DNA of 64,000 bases from Verrucomicrobiia bacterium (GCA_028687435.1 JAQUAF010000005.1:1-64000); one strand, 5' to 3'; numbered from the stretch's first letter, positions 8,502 through 21,335 are shown. Program-made: numbers and translations. Notes: a model not told the origin generated them from the letters alone.

Positions 8502-9830
8502 CTACTCCGCCGCCCGCCTCGGCGGCGAGCCCCATTCGCCCAGACGGCGAAGCGCAGCTTTGATCTGCGACCAGACCCCGTTTTCATCGATCCAATCGCA
8601 ATAGACGCGATAGGCCGGATCTTTTTTCAGATGACGCTCCTCGGTGTACGCCCGCAAGACATAGACCAGGCCGGTCACCCCCAACAATAATGTCGCCTGC
8701 AGGCTCTGTTGCCATGTGCCGTAGGCCAGGAAAGGGACGGACATCAACCACCACGCCAGGTTTTTGGCGAGGTAGGCCGGATGTTTGCAGTAGCGGTAGG
8801 GACCATCGGCAACAATGCCGCGGTTCGTCAGGTTGGAAAAACGGCAGCCAAAGGAACATGTGGCCCACGCGAAAAACGCATGACACACAAGAATGGCAAA
8901 TCCCCATGAAATGTAGACAAGGGGATGCCAACTCATCACATATCGCCAGGCATTGTGCCCCTGCGAACCATGGATCGTCAACAAGACCGGCCACAGGCAG
9001 CGCGAGAACGGCAGATAGCAAAAAAGCGCCGCAGCCCAGCCCAAGACCGTGGGTTCCGCGCTGCGAATATGCGAATCCAAAATCCGAAAAGTAAAAATAT
9101 AGCCCACCGTGGCAAAAATAATATCCAGACTCATCACAAAATTGTCCCCGGTCTTGTAAAAATGCTCAAAAGAGGAAAAATTCAGGCCGCACGCATGGAG
9201 TTTGACCAGATGCTTGACGCTGCCGCCAATCATGATGGGCAGGAAAAAACCCTTCACGCCCCAGGCCAGCGCATGATCCCCCAGCAGCTTCCAATTGACG
9301 CCGCCCCACCGACCCAAAACGAACAATCCCATCTGCCAATAGCCGTCTTCCGGTTCGCGCATTCGCCGGTCCACCCAGACAATATAGGGCAGCGCCAGGA
9401 TCAGCAACGGCGCCAAAAAACGAACCGCCAGATCAAAAAACGGCTGGTAATATGGCCGGCGATATTCGGGAAACAACCAATACAAGAAAGCCAGCGCGGT
9501 GACAGTGCCCAAAAAACCAAGATATTTGATTCCGCAACGCGGCCAGTCAATCGTGCCGGGAGATTCATTGAGGCCGGCCGTCAGACGCCGGTGGGTGCGA
9601 TTGAAAAAAACACTGATCGCCACCATCGGCAAAGCCGTCAGGATAAAAAACAACACCGGCAGCCAATCTCCCTTGATTTCCAGACGCCATGTCAGCAGCC
9701 ATGCGCCAAAAAAGCCGATGAATCCCGCCAGAGCCATTCCCTGCGGCCCAATCGCATCGTCCTTGCGGCCAGTGAAACTGAGGTCATTCCGGTCGCAAGC
9801 CGGAGGTTTTTCTGAAAATTCTTTAGTCAT
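8502..9830 (-). CDS. Membrane methyltransferase, isoprenylcysteine carboxyl methyltransferase (ICMT)-like
   Basis: The ATG at 9830 is preceded by AAAGG and overlaps the upstream stop (ATGA). The 442-residue product has about ten hydrophobic segments. The C-terminal domain carries the ICMT/phospholipid-methyltransferase signature: RGIVADGPYRYCKHPAYLAK, then two helices and a closing EERHLKKDPAYRVYCD, the S-adenosylmethionine-binding part of that family. Family members methylate lipids or C-terminal cysteines at the membrane; the substrate here is unknown. The long N-terminal membrane region is beyond the usual ICMT length (about 200). Confidence 0.75.
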   Translation of the reverse strand: MTKEFSEKPPACDRNDLSFTGRKDDAIGPQGMALAGFIGFFGAWLLTWRLEIKGDWLPVLFFILTALPMVAISVFFNRTHRRLTAGLNESPGTIDWPRCGIKYLGFLGTVTALAFLYWLFPEYRRPYYQPFFDLAVRFLAPLLILALPYIVWVDRRMREPEDGYWQMGLFVLGRWGGVNWKLLGDHALAWGVKGFFLPIMIGGSVKHLVKLHACGLNFSSFEHFYKTGDNFVMSLDIIFATVGYIFTFRILDSHIRSAEPTVLGWAAALFCYLPFSRCLWPVLLTIHGSQGHNAWRYVMSWHPLVYISWGFAILVCHAFFAWATCSFGCRFSNLTNRGIVADGPYRYCKHPAYLAKNLAWWLMSVPFLAYGTWQQSLQATLLLGVTGLVYVLRAYTEERHLKKDPAYRVYCDWIDENGVWSQIKAALRRLGEWGSPPRRAAE

Positions 9831-10303
9831 GGCAAACCTTTCATTTCCGACGCACCGGCCAATGCCGAGCTCTTTGTTGGAGACAGTTCCCGCCGATAAA
9901 CCAGCCATGCACACCAAGCAATAACCAAATCACGGGCCAGAGCCACCCCCACATTCCAATTTGAATGGGAATTTGAACCAAAACAGCCGCAATCCACCTT
10001 GATTCCCCGAGCCAGTGTGGACACCAATGCGAATAAAAAAACAGCGATCAACACGAGAACGGAAAACGCCGCGCCCCGCTCTTGGCAGCCAATCAGGAAC
10101 AACCCTCCGACAAGAATTTCAAAAAGCGGCAAACCGAGGGCAAAAAGATTGATCAAATAAAAAGGCAGTATTTTAAATGTTTCGATGCTGTCGGCAAAAG
10201 ATTGCGGAGACAACGTTTTCACCATGCCCGCGTAAACAAACAAGCCGCCGATCCCCCAGCGCAAAATCAACAAAAACCAGCGGTGATTGAAAATGTTTTT
10301 CAC
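9827..10303 (-). CDS. MauE/DoxX-like membrane protein
   Basis: A GTG start at 10303 is favoured by AAGGA four bases upstream; the longer frame has no such signal. The 158-residue protein has four membrane helices, an FVYAGMVKTLSPQSFA segment and the motif VDCGCFG, typical of MauE/DoxX-type redox-associated membrane proteins. MauE supports disulfide or cofactor maturation in methylamine dehydrogenase; relatives often sit next to thioredoxin or rhodanese genes, as here. Its stop overlaps the next start (ATGA), implying translational coupling. Confidence 0.75.
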   Translation of the reverse strand: MKNIFNHRWFLLILRWGIGGLFVYAGMVKTLSPQSFADSIETFKILPFYLINLFALGLPLFEILVGGLFLIGCQERGAAFSVLVLIAVFLFALVSTLARGIKVDCGCFGSNSHSNWNVGVALARDLVIAWCAWLVYRRELSPTKSSALAGASEMKGLP

Positions 10304-10325
10304 AGATTCCTTTTTCCCCCCATTT

Positions 10326-10865
10326 TCAGAGCTTCTCTTCCGGCAACCGTTGTTCCCGCCATTCGTTCCAGCCTCCCTTGAAGAGCAATACACGCCGGAA
10401 CCCCAGTTTGCTCAAGGCATCCGCGACCAGTTGCCCATCATCGCAGATTGAATCCGCGCAATAGACCGCAAGCAATTGGCCCCAATCTTTTTCAAGCACA
10501 GACCGTTGCCGCCGATAATCCCGTTCGAATTCTTCCCGGGAAAGACTGAGGGCGCCCGGCACATGCCCTTGCCGATAAAAAATTTCCGGGCGGGCATCCA
10601 AAACGATCCCCTTCCCCTCCTTGACCAAATCCGCCAATTCCTCCAAGGCGATGGGCTGCGGGCGATCCGAAGAGGCGATGCTTTGCCCGGTCACCAGACG
10701 GGAAATCATTTGCTCCATACGGGCTTGCTTGGAGATATAAACCAGCGGCAAAGGGATGTCCCTCGCTTGATTCAGCGCCAAACCGGCCACCAGCGAAACT
10801 GTGGCCAATCCCCAGAAGATTTCCGCATCCTTTCGAAGAATTCCGCTCCAGACCTTGATCTTCAT
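10326..10865 (-). CDS. Membrane-anchored rhodanese-domain protein
   Basis: Start at 10865, two bases after the upstream stop. The 179-residue product has one N-terminal membrane segment (about residues 14-32), then a rhodanese domain from about residue 70: IVLDARPEIFYRQGHVPGALSL, the catalytic-loop cysteine in AVYCADSICDDG, and a closing GFRRVLLFKGGWNEW. The loop lacks the usual Arg of CxxGxR sulfurtransferases, so sulfur transfer is plausible but unproven. Neighbouring MauE-like and methyltransferase genes suggest an envelope redox or sulfur role. Confidence 0.8.
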   Translation of the reverse strand: MKIKVWSGILRKDAEIFWGLATVSLVAGLALNQARDIPLPLVYISKQARMEQMISRLVTGQSIASSDRPQPIALEELADLVKEGKGIVLDARPEIFYRQGHVPGALSLSREEFERDYRRQRSVLEKDWGQLLAVYCADSICDDGQLVADALSKLGFRRVLLFKGGWNEWREQRLPEEKL

Positions 10866-10866
10866 T

Positions 10867-12183
10867 TCATGTGGAAGGTGAGAGGATTCGTTCCGGCCAG
10901 TGGGAGACATAATCACTGTCCCCCTCAATTCGCCCGACGGGAACAAGATCCGCCCATGCGGATTGGACGGGGGTTTGCGCAAACTCCCCGAAAAACACCT
11001 TGATTTTTCCGGCCTGCCCGGACGCAACCCCCAACTCTTGCGGAGAAAACAATGGATTCAGCAGAATGATCCCCGCGCTCTCCGTCAGCAAATTTTTGAC
11101 CTGTTCCCTTTCCGCCTCTGACAGATCGCCCCCGATCACAACCACTTTGCCTGGATCTCGAGGCAATTGGTCCACGCTCTCGACAACCCCAAGACCATTC
11201 CGGCGCAGAAATTCATCGCGCCGACGGATTTCCCTGCCATATTGCCCGCCCATGGTTTTCTCATTGACCACCATCCACATGGAGGGGGGGGCTTTCCCGA
11301 GCACAACAGCGTGTTTGGCCGCCTGAATGGGAAGGCCGCCGGACAATCGGCCGGCCAGGAATAAAACCGCAACAAGAAAAAGGGAAACGCACCCCGCCTG
11401 AACCCATTGTCCAAATCGCGGCCACTCATGATCGAAGGCGCGCGTGACCAGCACGGTCAGCAATGTTCCCATCGGAACGATCCAGATCCATGGCGATTCC
11501 GCGACAGAACTAAACCAGGCCGCCACGGCAAAAGTCGTCCAAACCCCCAACGCAAAAATAAACCATGGCCGTTTCAGAGTGGGAAGGACCAGTAAAAACA
11601 CAACCGGCCAGGCAAAAAGATAGGCGAAACGAAACAGCCAGCCGAACTCCACCAGCCAGGTCAGATGGCTGTTGACCAGGGTGCGATATTCCTCCTTTCG
11701 CTCAACTGGTTGGTACCACCGCATGTAATTCTTGCCCGCCGTCCCCAGTCCCCATCCCTGCGGAGCGGACGTCATCATGCGCGGCGCCTGCCGCCAAAGC
11801 AGAAGACGATTGCCAATGGATCGATCTTCCGCCACCAGCGATTGCCCGTAGCGCGCATGCGCTTCATAAAAAATGCTCACTCCAATCATCGTCCAAACCG
11901 AAAAAGAAACAGCCCAAAGATATTTGCGCGGCCAGGGACGGGACGCTTTCCATGCCAGCACCAGCAACCCGGCAAACAGGGCAATCATTCCCCCCCGCGA
12001 AAAGGTTCTAATCAAACAAACTCCCAATCCCGTGAACAACGTCAAAGCCAGCCAAAAGCCATATCGACGAACATAAACCAGCCCCCACACCGCCACCATG
12101 AGGATGGCAATGAGCGCAGCAGTTTTATTGGGATTTCCCAATCCCCAATCCATCCGCCAGATGCCGTGAAAGTAGGTGTCCAT
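10867..12183 (-). CDS. O-antigen ligase/polymerase-like membrane protein
   Basis: A 438-residue multi-pass protein. Wzy_C/O-antigen-ligase features: GNPNKTAALIA near the N-terminus, FSRGGMIAL in the middle and NSHLTWLVEFGW near residue 170. Such proteins join or polymerise undecaprenyl-linked glycans on the periplasmic face. It starts unusually close to the NPNKTA segment, so N-terminal helices of the family may be missing; the upstream DNA (12184-12336) is filled with 7-8-nt repeats. A soluble C-terminal extension of about 130 residues (VVVIGGDLSEAEREQVK region) is not part of the family core. Confidence 0.7.
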   Translation of the reverse strand: MDTYFHGIWRMDWGLGNPNKTAALIAILMVAVWGLVYVRRYGFWLALTLFTGLGVCLIRTFSRGGMIALFAGLLVLAWKASRPWPRKYLWAVSFSVWTMIGVSIFYEAHARYGQSLVAEDRSIGNRLLLWRQAPRMMTSAPQGWGLGTAGKNYMRWYQPVERKEEYRTLVNSHLTWLVEFGWLFRFAYLFAWPVVFLLVLPTLKRPWFIFALGVWTTFAVAAWFSSVAESPWIWIVPMGTLLTVLVTRAFDHEWPRFGQWVQAGCVSLFLVAVLFLAGRLSGGLPIQAAKHAVVLGKAPPSMWMVVNEKTMGGQYGREIRRRDEFLRRNGLGVVESVDQLPRDPGKVVVIGGDLSEAEREQVKNLLTESAGIILLNPLFSPQELGVASGQAGKIKVFFGEFAQTPVQSAWADLVPVGRIEGDSDYVSHWPERILSPST

Positions 12184-12336
12184 CTTTGTTGGGTTCAGAG
12201 GTTCAGAGTTTCACGGTTCAACGGTTAAGGGAGGGGAGACTTGCAATGGCAGGATGATATTTTTCAGAGGTAAATTTTTCTTCCTTACCCATAAACCACT
12301 GAACCGTGAACCTTTCAACCATATAACCTCCTTACT
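12184..12336. repeat. Intergenic 7-8-nt periodic repeats with inverted copies
   Basis: GGTTCAGA-like units at 12193-12227 recur every 7-8 bases. ACTGAAC CGTGAAC CTTTCAAC units at 12298-12319 are their approximate inverse, so ttcacggttca and tgaaccgtgaa could pair. No gene is visible. Confidence 0.65.
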
Positions 12337-13809
12337 TTACTTGTTCCACGCCTCCGCCAGTTCCTGGGTTGGCAGGGGCACACGGAAGCTTTCGGGGATC
12401 ATTTCCACCTGGTCGGCGGGAAAATACTCCTGGTTCAGCAAATCGCCGTAGAAAGGCGGCGCGCGGAAGACTTCCACCCAAGGCGTCTTCGCAACGGCCA
12501 TGGCCGGGGATTTCTTCCGTTCCTCGTCGAATTTGTCGCGATCGTCTTTTACGCTCAGGGCATACTCGAAGAAATCCAACCCCATTTTATCGGCAATGGC
12601 ACTGCCCGCGTGCCCAAGCCCCACAATGGCCTTGTAGATCATGGGATACCCCAGCTTCCGGCAGTCGGAGTAAAAGCGCTTGGACCGTTCGTAGCCGCCG
12701 TACAATTCCCCGGTGGTGAGCAGCCACAGCGGTTTGTTCGCCTCGGGCGTGGGTTGGTCGAAGCTGCCGGGAATATGCACATGCACCGCCAGGAAATAAT
12801 CCGGCTTGCGCAAAGCCAGCCGGTGCGCCCATTGGGCCGAGCCGCATTGCCCCCAGAGCAGGAAATCCCTCTGCGGAACGCCGTATTTTTTTCCAAGCTC
12901 CTTCACTCCGTTTGCCCATGCGTTGGCCACCTCATCGAAAGATTCGTCCATCACCCGGTTCACATGCCGGGTCTGCTCATCGTAACTGGCATTCGGGTTC
13001 CAGAGGCTGCGAGATCCCCATGCCAGGATCGCCAGTTGATGTTTTTGCGCAAAACCGATGATTCCCCCCATCTGCGCATCCAGATTGATTCTCTGCAACC
13101 GCCGCCGGATCGCCTCCACATTTTCGGCCAGCATGCACATCGCCAGCACGCCCTTCACCTGCCGTCCATCCCGCATTCCGGAGGGAGGACAAAGGAAAAG
13201 GGTGATCTGCGGCTGCTTGGGATTGCCCGTCTTGACCACATGCGAAATCACCGGGTCCATCGGCTCCGCGCGTTCCACACTCCCGCCAGGGCCTTTCCCA
13301 ACCAGTTTCTTTTCCGGAAAATCATAGGCCGCCAGACTGTTCTGAGGATAGGCCCTGGCAGCGGCCTCGAAATCATCGCCAAAAACCGCCACCACGTTCC
13401 AGCCCGATTGCCCAACCAGTTTTTCCGGAATTTCGAAAAAGAAGTTTTCCACTTTTCCCTTCACCAGGAAGATCGGCGCGGCATAGATATTTTTCCTCCC
13501 ATGATCCGCCTCCGAAGGGGTTCCCTTGGCTTCCACCAACTGCTTGTTGGCATCGTAAAACCAGAGATGGACAAAGACATCCTTGTACTTGATCCGTTTC
13601 GCGGCCTCAACTTTCACCTCCACAGACGGCACAAAGAGTTTTGGCTTCTTCCTGTCCGGATCAACCTCCTTCCAAATCCCAATATCACCCTTTGGGGGTT
13701 TCTGGTGGATTTCGATGCCGTGAATGGTGAAAAAATCACCGGCATGAATTTTTGATATGCAGAATAGCGACAACCATGCCACAAAAAGAAATCTGATTTC
13801 AGGGTTCAT
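12337..13809 (-). CDS. Secreted alpha/beta-hydrolase-fold protein
   Basis: The start at 13809 (MNPEIRFLFVAWLSLFCISKIHA) gives a signal peptide and overlaps the upstream gene by 11 bp. The 490-residue protein has an N-terminal beta-rich domain (about 25-185), then an alpha/beta-hydrolase-like part with strand ITLFLCPPSG and a nucleophile-elbow-like FLLWGQCGSAQWAHRLAL. The elbow has Gly-x-Cys-x-Ser instead of the standard Gly-x-Ser-x-Gly, and VGLGHAG could supply the histidine. It probably shares a transcript with the next two upstream genes; substrate unknown. Confidence 0.6.
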   Translation of the reverse strand: MNPEIRFLFVAWLSLFCISKIHAGDFFTIHGIEIHQKPPKGDIGIWKEVDPDRKKPKLFVPSVEVKVEAAKRIKYKDVFVHLWFYDANKQLVEAKGTPSEADHGRKNIYAAPIFLVKGKVENFFFEIPEKLVGQSGWNVVAVFGDDFEAAARAYPQNSLAAYDFPEKKLVGKGPGGSVERAEPMDPVISHVVKTGNPKQPQITLFLCPPSGMRDGRQVKGVLAMCMLAENVEAIRRRLQRINLDAQMGGIIGFAQKHQLAILAWGSRSLWNPNASYDEQTRHVNRVMDESFDEVANAWANGVKELGKKYGVPQRDFLLWGQCGSAQWAHRLALRKPDYFLAVHVHIPGSFDQPTPEANKPLWLLTTGELYGGYERSKRFYSDCRKLGYPMIYKAIVGLGHAGSAIADKMGLDFFEYALSVKDDRDKFDEERKKSPAMAVAKTPWVEVFRAPPFYGDLLNQEYFPADQVEMIPESFRVPLPTQELAEAWNK

Positions 13810-14656
13810 GAATCGTTCTCCAAACTTCAAACAATTTTTTATCGGGCAACCAGCCGGAAACCGATGGAACAGATTCCGCCTCGGAAGGTGAAATCAAATC
13901 CTTTCGATCCACATCGACCCAACTACCAAATTTCGGATCGTTGCGCAAGACCCCAGCGAACCATGCCCTCACAAATTCCTCAAAAGGCCCGGTGGAGGCA
14001 TGCCCGATTTTGGGCAGGCTCACCCACAGCCAGGGTTTGCCCAGAGCCCGTCCCTGTTTGAAATAGATCAGGGAAACCCCGTAGCGGGAGGCGTCGTAAT
14101 CCCCGCACCCCACAATCCCGGGCGGCGAGGCGGGATTCTTTTTCGGCTCATCCCACCAAGCGGCGGAATAGGCGCACCAAGCCCGAACCCGCTCCGGCTT
14201 CCATTCCTCAAACCGGCTGGTGAAATGCGCCCCTCCGGACACGCCATACAAAAGAATCGGCAAATCTTTTCCGTAAATTTTTTCAATGGCATCCAACAGC
14301 GCCTGTCCCGATCCCTGCGAAGCGTGGTAATAACCCCGTCCGGAATCGGCTGTATGGAATTTTGACGGCGAGGCAAAGGAGATCCCCAACAGTCCAAGCC
14401 GGTTTTCCCTGGAAAATTTTTGCCAGACACGCGATTTGACCAGACCTTCCCCGCTGCCGTTGCAGCCCGGACAGAGGACGAGAACGCCTTCAGGATTTGC
14501 AACCGTTTGAACGGCATAGACCTCCGCCCGATCCATGTCACTCGGAGCAGGGAATGAAAATTTCCTGACAGTCAGAACCGGTTCCTCCGCCGCCCCACAG
14601 CAAGCCATTCCGGCAAAAAGAAGGAATCCCGCAATCATGGAATGGGCGTCTCTCAT
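13799..14656 (-). CDS. Secreted alpha/beta hydrolase (esterase-like)
   Basis: The start at 14656 (MRDAHSMIAGFLLFAGMACCG) gives a signal peptide, possibly lipoprotein-like (ACCG). The 285-residue product shows VLVLCPGCNGSGEG (oxyanion strand-loop), nucleophile elbow LLYGVSGGAHF (G-V-S-G-G) and a C-terminal PKIGHAS histidine region. This is a standard carboxylesterase or feruloyl-esterase-like layout. Lying between lacZ and a second hydrolase on the same strand, it may deacylate plant or algal oligosaccharides before LacZ acts; that role is inference. Confidence 0.7.
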   Translation of the reverse strand: MRDAHSMIAGFLLFAGMACCGAAEEPVLTVRKFSFPAPSDMDRAEVYAVQTVANPEGVLVLCPGCNGSGEGLVKSRVWQKFSRENRLGLLGISFASPSKFHTADSGRGYYHASQGSGQALLDAIEKIYGKDLPILLYGVSGGAHFTSRFEEWKPERVRAWCAYSAAWWDEPKKNPASPPGIVGCGDYDASRYGVSLIYFKQGRALGKPWLWVSLPKIGHASTGPFEEFVRAWFAGVLRNDPKFGSWVDVDRKDLISPSEAESVPSVSGWLPDKKLFEVWRTIHEP

Positions 14657-14763
14657 GCAGACGCTTTCCATAGCCGATCCAGCAAGGTTTTCGCAAGCGC
14701 TTCAGCTTGCCAAAGATTCACCAACTGAATTTCGCAAATTTCGGCATTTCGCTATTGGCTTCA

Positions 14764-18050
<3,287 letters not shown>

Positions 18051-18971
18051 ATGGCAACACACCCCCTCTCCCCCCCTCTCCCCAAACAGACCATCCTCAG
18101 CTATCGAACCGCCGGCACATCCCAACATCCCGCCATGCTGGGATGCGGTTTCATGCGCAAACCAGGAAAGGTCGTGGACTGCCGGAATTCCTGCCACGCT
18201 CATTATTCGGCGGTCTATCTGGTTCGCGGCAAAGGAACCTATTATGATGAAAAAGGCGCCTCATTTCCCCTCCAGCCCGGCGCAGTCTTCCAACGTTTTC
18301 CCCAATCTCAGCACACCCTGATCATCGATCCATCCAGCGACTGGGCGGAATACTTCGTGGCGCTCGATACGGAAACCCAGATTTCCCTCGCACGAACAGG
18401 CGTCGTGAACATGCAAACTCCGGTTTTCCATCCCGGGTTGAACGACAACCTGATTGAACAATTCGCCCGCTTGCTGGGTTTTCTGCAAAACGCCGATGAA
18501 CCTGCGTTATCCAATGCCTTTGTGACGATCGCAGGGCTGTTGCTCCAACTGCGGACTCCGCCAAAACCGGCGGCTGCCATCGACACCACCTCGCAACTCA
18601 TCGAGGAAGTCCAACGCATCCTGAGCCGCGCCCAAGACAGCCGTCTTCCCCTGCCCCAACTCCTGAAAAAACTGCCCATTCGCTACGACACCCTGAGAAA
18701 AACCTTTCGCGCGCGAACCGGCATCAGCCTTGAATCCTGGCGCCTGCGCAACCGGCTGGATGCCGCCGCAGCCCTTCTGACGGAGCGCCGCCTCGCCATC
18801 AAGGATATTTCCTTTCGCCTTGGCTACTCCAATCCTTATGCCTTTTCAGCCCAATTCCGCAAATTTTTCGGCGTTTCCCCGCGCCAATTCAGCCAGGGAC
18901 GGATTTTCCATCCACCCCCACGAAACGAGCGTTCCATTCCCATTCCAACAGGATGGGCCTGCCGTTCTTGA
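18051..18971 (+). CDS. AraC-family transcriptional regulator
   Basis: A 306-residue protein. Residues about 20-160 form a cupin-like sensor domain (HYSAVYLVRGKGTYYDEKGA, FPLQPGAVFQRFPQSQHTL). The C-terminal 100 residues carry two helix-turn-helix motifs, the second with RRLAIKDISFRLGYSNPYAFSAQFRKFFGVSPRQF, the classic AraC/XylS signature. It is divergent from lacZ, so a local sugar-responsive activator is the natural reading; the ligand is unknown. Confidence 0.92.
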   Translation: MATHPLSPPLPKQTILSYRTAGTSQHPAMLGCGFMRKPGKVVDCRNSCHAHYSAVYLVRGKGTYYDEKGASFPLQPGAVFQRFPQSQHTLIIDPSSDWAEYFVALDTETQISLARTGVVNMQTPVFHPGLNDNLIEQFARLLGFLQNADEPALSNAFVTIAGLLLQLRTPPKPAAAIDTTSQLIEEVQRILSRAQDSRLPLPQLLKKLPIRYDTLRKTFRARTGISLESWRLRNRLDAAAALLTERRLAIKDISFRLGYSNPYAFSAQFRKFFGVSPRQFSQGRIFHPPPRNERSIPIPTGWACRS

Positions 18972-19165
18972 ATTTTTAAAACACACAAAGAATTGGCTTC
19001 CGTATGAAAAATCAATATGGGAGAAAAACCTGTTCTCCAAAACAAAGCTTTCCTGAATTTATTCCAGCGCCTGGCCGGCTGGACGCATGAAAGGAAACGC
19101 TTTTTTACCGCAAGCGGTTCGAATCATGGCTCTAATCCTTCCAACAACAAGCCCCCTGCCAAGCG

Positions 19166-21025
19166 TCAAAAAAGGGCCAGTTTCCAAAAAATCAGGATCA
19201 CCAGCGCCAAGCTCAGATAGATGAGATACGTCTGCAGATTACCCGAGTGGAAACAACGCAGAAGATTCCCCAAACACATCGTGCTCAGGGAAACCCCCTT
19301 CACTCCGCAGCAATCCACCACCCAGGTGTCAAACCAGTTCAACACCGTCGTCAATCCTCCCTGCCCGTGACGGACCAGCGCGTCGTATAATTCATCGAAC
19401 CACAATCGTCCGGCCAGCAATCTGTGCAGCAACGGCGCCCGGCAGGCCAGCGCGTCATTGCGGGAAACATCCCGATACATCAACCAGCCCGCGGCAATGC
19501 CCGCGAAAGGGACACCCGCCAGAATCCAAAACGCCAGCGGGGAATGTCCGGCTTGCGCGGCGGAGGCAAAACCGGCAAAATCCCTCAATGCGTCTTTCAC
19601 TCCTAAAAAAGAGTACCCTGCCGCCACGGACAACAAGGCCAGGATGACCAGCGGCATCAACATGACTGCCGGCGTTTCCCGGGCATGATCCGCCGCCTCG
19701 CTCCTTGCCCGTCCGGCAAAAACCGCCGCCATCAGTCGGGTCATATAAAAAGCCGTCAGGAAGGAAACCGCCGTCCCCACCCCGAACAAAACCTTGTCCC
19801 GGGCAAAAGCCACCATCAAAATTTCATCCTTGGAGAAAAAACCGGATAATCCCGGCACGCCGCTCAGAGCCAGCATGCCGGCCAGAAACGCAAGGAAAGT
19901 CACCGGCAGTTTTGCGCGCAAGCCGCCCATGCGCCAGATGTTTTGCTCGTGATGCAGGGCCACCAGCACGCTGCCTGCCGCCAGAAATAAAAGGGCCTTG
20001 AAAAACGCATGTGTCGTCAGGTGAAACATCGCCGGGGCGGGACCGCCCAAGCCAACGCCCATCACCATCAACCCCAACTGGCTCATGGTCGAATAGGCAA
20101 GGACGCGCTTGATGTCATCCTGCGCCACCGCGCACAAGGCGGCAAACAGGGCCGTCGCTCCGCCCACCCAGGCAATCACCGTCAAGACATCCGGGATCCA
20201 CGCCAGGAAAAAGAAAATCCGGCACAACATGTACACCCCCGCCGCCACCATGGTCGCGGCATGGATCAGCGCCGAAACCGGAGTCGGCCCTTCCATGGCG
20301 TCCGGCAGCCAGACATGCAACGGCAATTGGGCGGATTTGCCCGCCACACCGCAGAAAAGCAACAATCCCATCAACATCAACCATGATTTCAACTCCGCCG
20401 ACATCTCATTGCCCCCCGTCACGGAAAGCCAGGCCATCTCCCCCAGCCGCTGGAAATCCACCGTTTGGAAAATCGACCAGACCATTAAAATCCCCACCAT
20501 GAAACCAAAATCGCCCAGTTTGTTCACCAGCAAAGCCTTTTTGCCCGCCTCGGCCGCGCCCGGCTTCTCGTACCAGAAACCAATCAACAAATAGGAACTC
20601 AAGCCCACCAGTTCCCAAAAGACGAACATGACCACGAAATTTCCAGCCAGCACAATTCCCTGCATGGAAAACATGAAAAGGGACATGTAGGCGAAGAATC
20701 GCGCCTTGCCTGCGTCGTTTTTCATGTATCCCAGGGAATAAACATGAATCAGCGCACCGACAAAGGTCACCACAAAGGTCATGAGTTGCGCCAGCCGGTC
20801 CCATTCCGGAGTGAAATCGATTCGCAAATGGGATACCCGAAGCCACGAAAAAACCGCCGCCGGCTCCACCGAATTGCCCTTCCAGATCGCAGCCAAAGCC
20901 AGAATGGCCGTCGTCACCGCCGTTCCCGCGGAAACCATGGAAGCCAGGCGTGGACGATTCAGCAGAAAAAGCCCGATCACGGCAAAACTGGCAAGAGGCA
21001 GCAATAAGATCAACCAAAGCAGCAT
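19166..21025 (-). CDS. nuoL: NADH-quinone oxidoreductase subunit L
   Basis: A 619-residue, multi-pass antiporter-like subunit of complex I. ATG 21025 is preferred over an in-frame GTG at 21031 because GAGG lies five bases before it. Family motifs: FVGALIHVYSLGYM, FVFWELVGLSSYLLIGFW, HVWLPDAMEGPTPVSALIHAATMVAAGVYM and HAFFKALLFLAAGSV, with the usual C-terminal amphipathic helix and final membrane segment. It is the last gene of the cluster here; no nuoM or nuoN follows. Confidence 0.95.
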   Translation of the reverse strand: MLLWLILLLPLASFAVIGLFLLNRPRLASMVSAGTAVTTAILALAAIWKGNSVEPAAVFSWLRVSHLRIDFTPEWDRLAQLMTFVVTFVGALIHVYSLGYMKNDAGKARFFAYMSLFMFSMQGIVLAGNFVVMFVFWELVGLSSYLLIGFWYEKPGAAEAGKKALLVNKLGDFGFMVGILMVWSIFQTVDFQRLGEMAWLSVTGGNEMSAELKSWLMLMGLLLFCGVAGKSAQLPLHVWLPDAMEGPTPVSALIHAATMVAAGVYMLCRIFFFLAWIPDVLTVIAWVGGATALFAALCAVAQDDIKRVLAYSTMSQLGLMVMGVGLGGPAPAMFHLTTHAFFKALLFLAAGSVLVALHHEQNIWRMGGLRAKLPVTFLAFLAGMLALSGVPGLSGFFSKDEILMVAFARDKVLFGVGTAVSFLTAFYMTRLMAAVFAGRARSEAADHARETPAVMLMPLVILALLSVAAGYSFLGVKDALRDFAGFASAAQAGHSPLAFWILAGVPFAGIAAGWLMYRDVSRNDALACRAPLLHRLLAGRLWFDELYDALVRHGQGGLTTVLNWFDTWVVDCCGVKGVSLSTMCLGNLLRCFHSGNLQTYLIYLSLALVILIFWKLALF

Positions 21026-21032
21026 GTTCACC

Positions 21033-21335
21033 TCACAGTTTCAACCCCGCCAGTTCATGCACATGCGCGGTTTTCTTGAGCCGGAACAGGATCACCACGA
21101 TCGCCAGCCCCACCGCCACCTCGGCGGCCGCCACGGTTATGATAAAAAACACCATCACCTGGCCATCCAGATTGCCATGCGCGCGCGAAAAGCCGGCCAA
21201 CGCCAGATTGGCGGCATTCAGAATCATTTCCAGCGACATCAACTGCACCAGAATATTGCGACGGAGGATCACGCCCGCCACCCCCAGGGCAAACAACGCG
21301 CCGCTCATCAGCAGGCAATCATTGGCGGCAATCAT
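21033..21335 (-). CDS. nuoK: NADH-quinone oxidoreductase subunit K
   Basis: A 100-residue protein with three membrane helices and the conserved NuoK core (GVILRRNILVQLMSLEMILNAANLAL), including the buried glutamate in SLEMILNA used in proton transfer. Full family length. It overlaps nuoJ by 4 bp and lies 7 bp before nuoL. Confidence 0.95.
   Translation of the reverse strand: MIAANDCLLMSGALFALGVAGVILRRNILVQLMSLEMILNAANLALAGFSRAHGNLDGQVMVFFIITVAAAEVAVGLAIVVILFRLKKTAHVHELAGLKL

Noticed and set aside
19002-19090. 27-codon frame starting MKNQYGRKTC
   Set aside because: No ribosome site, no conservation evidence and ordinary chance length.
19110-19140. tRNA-like T-loop ggttcgaatc near 19116
   Set aside because: The flanking bases do not pair as a T-stem and no acceptor or anticodon arm is found.
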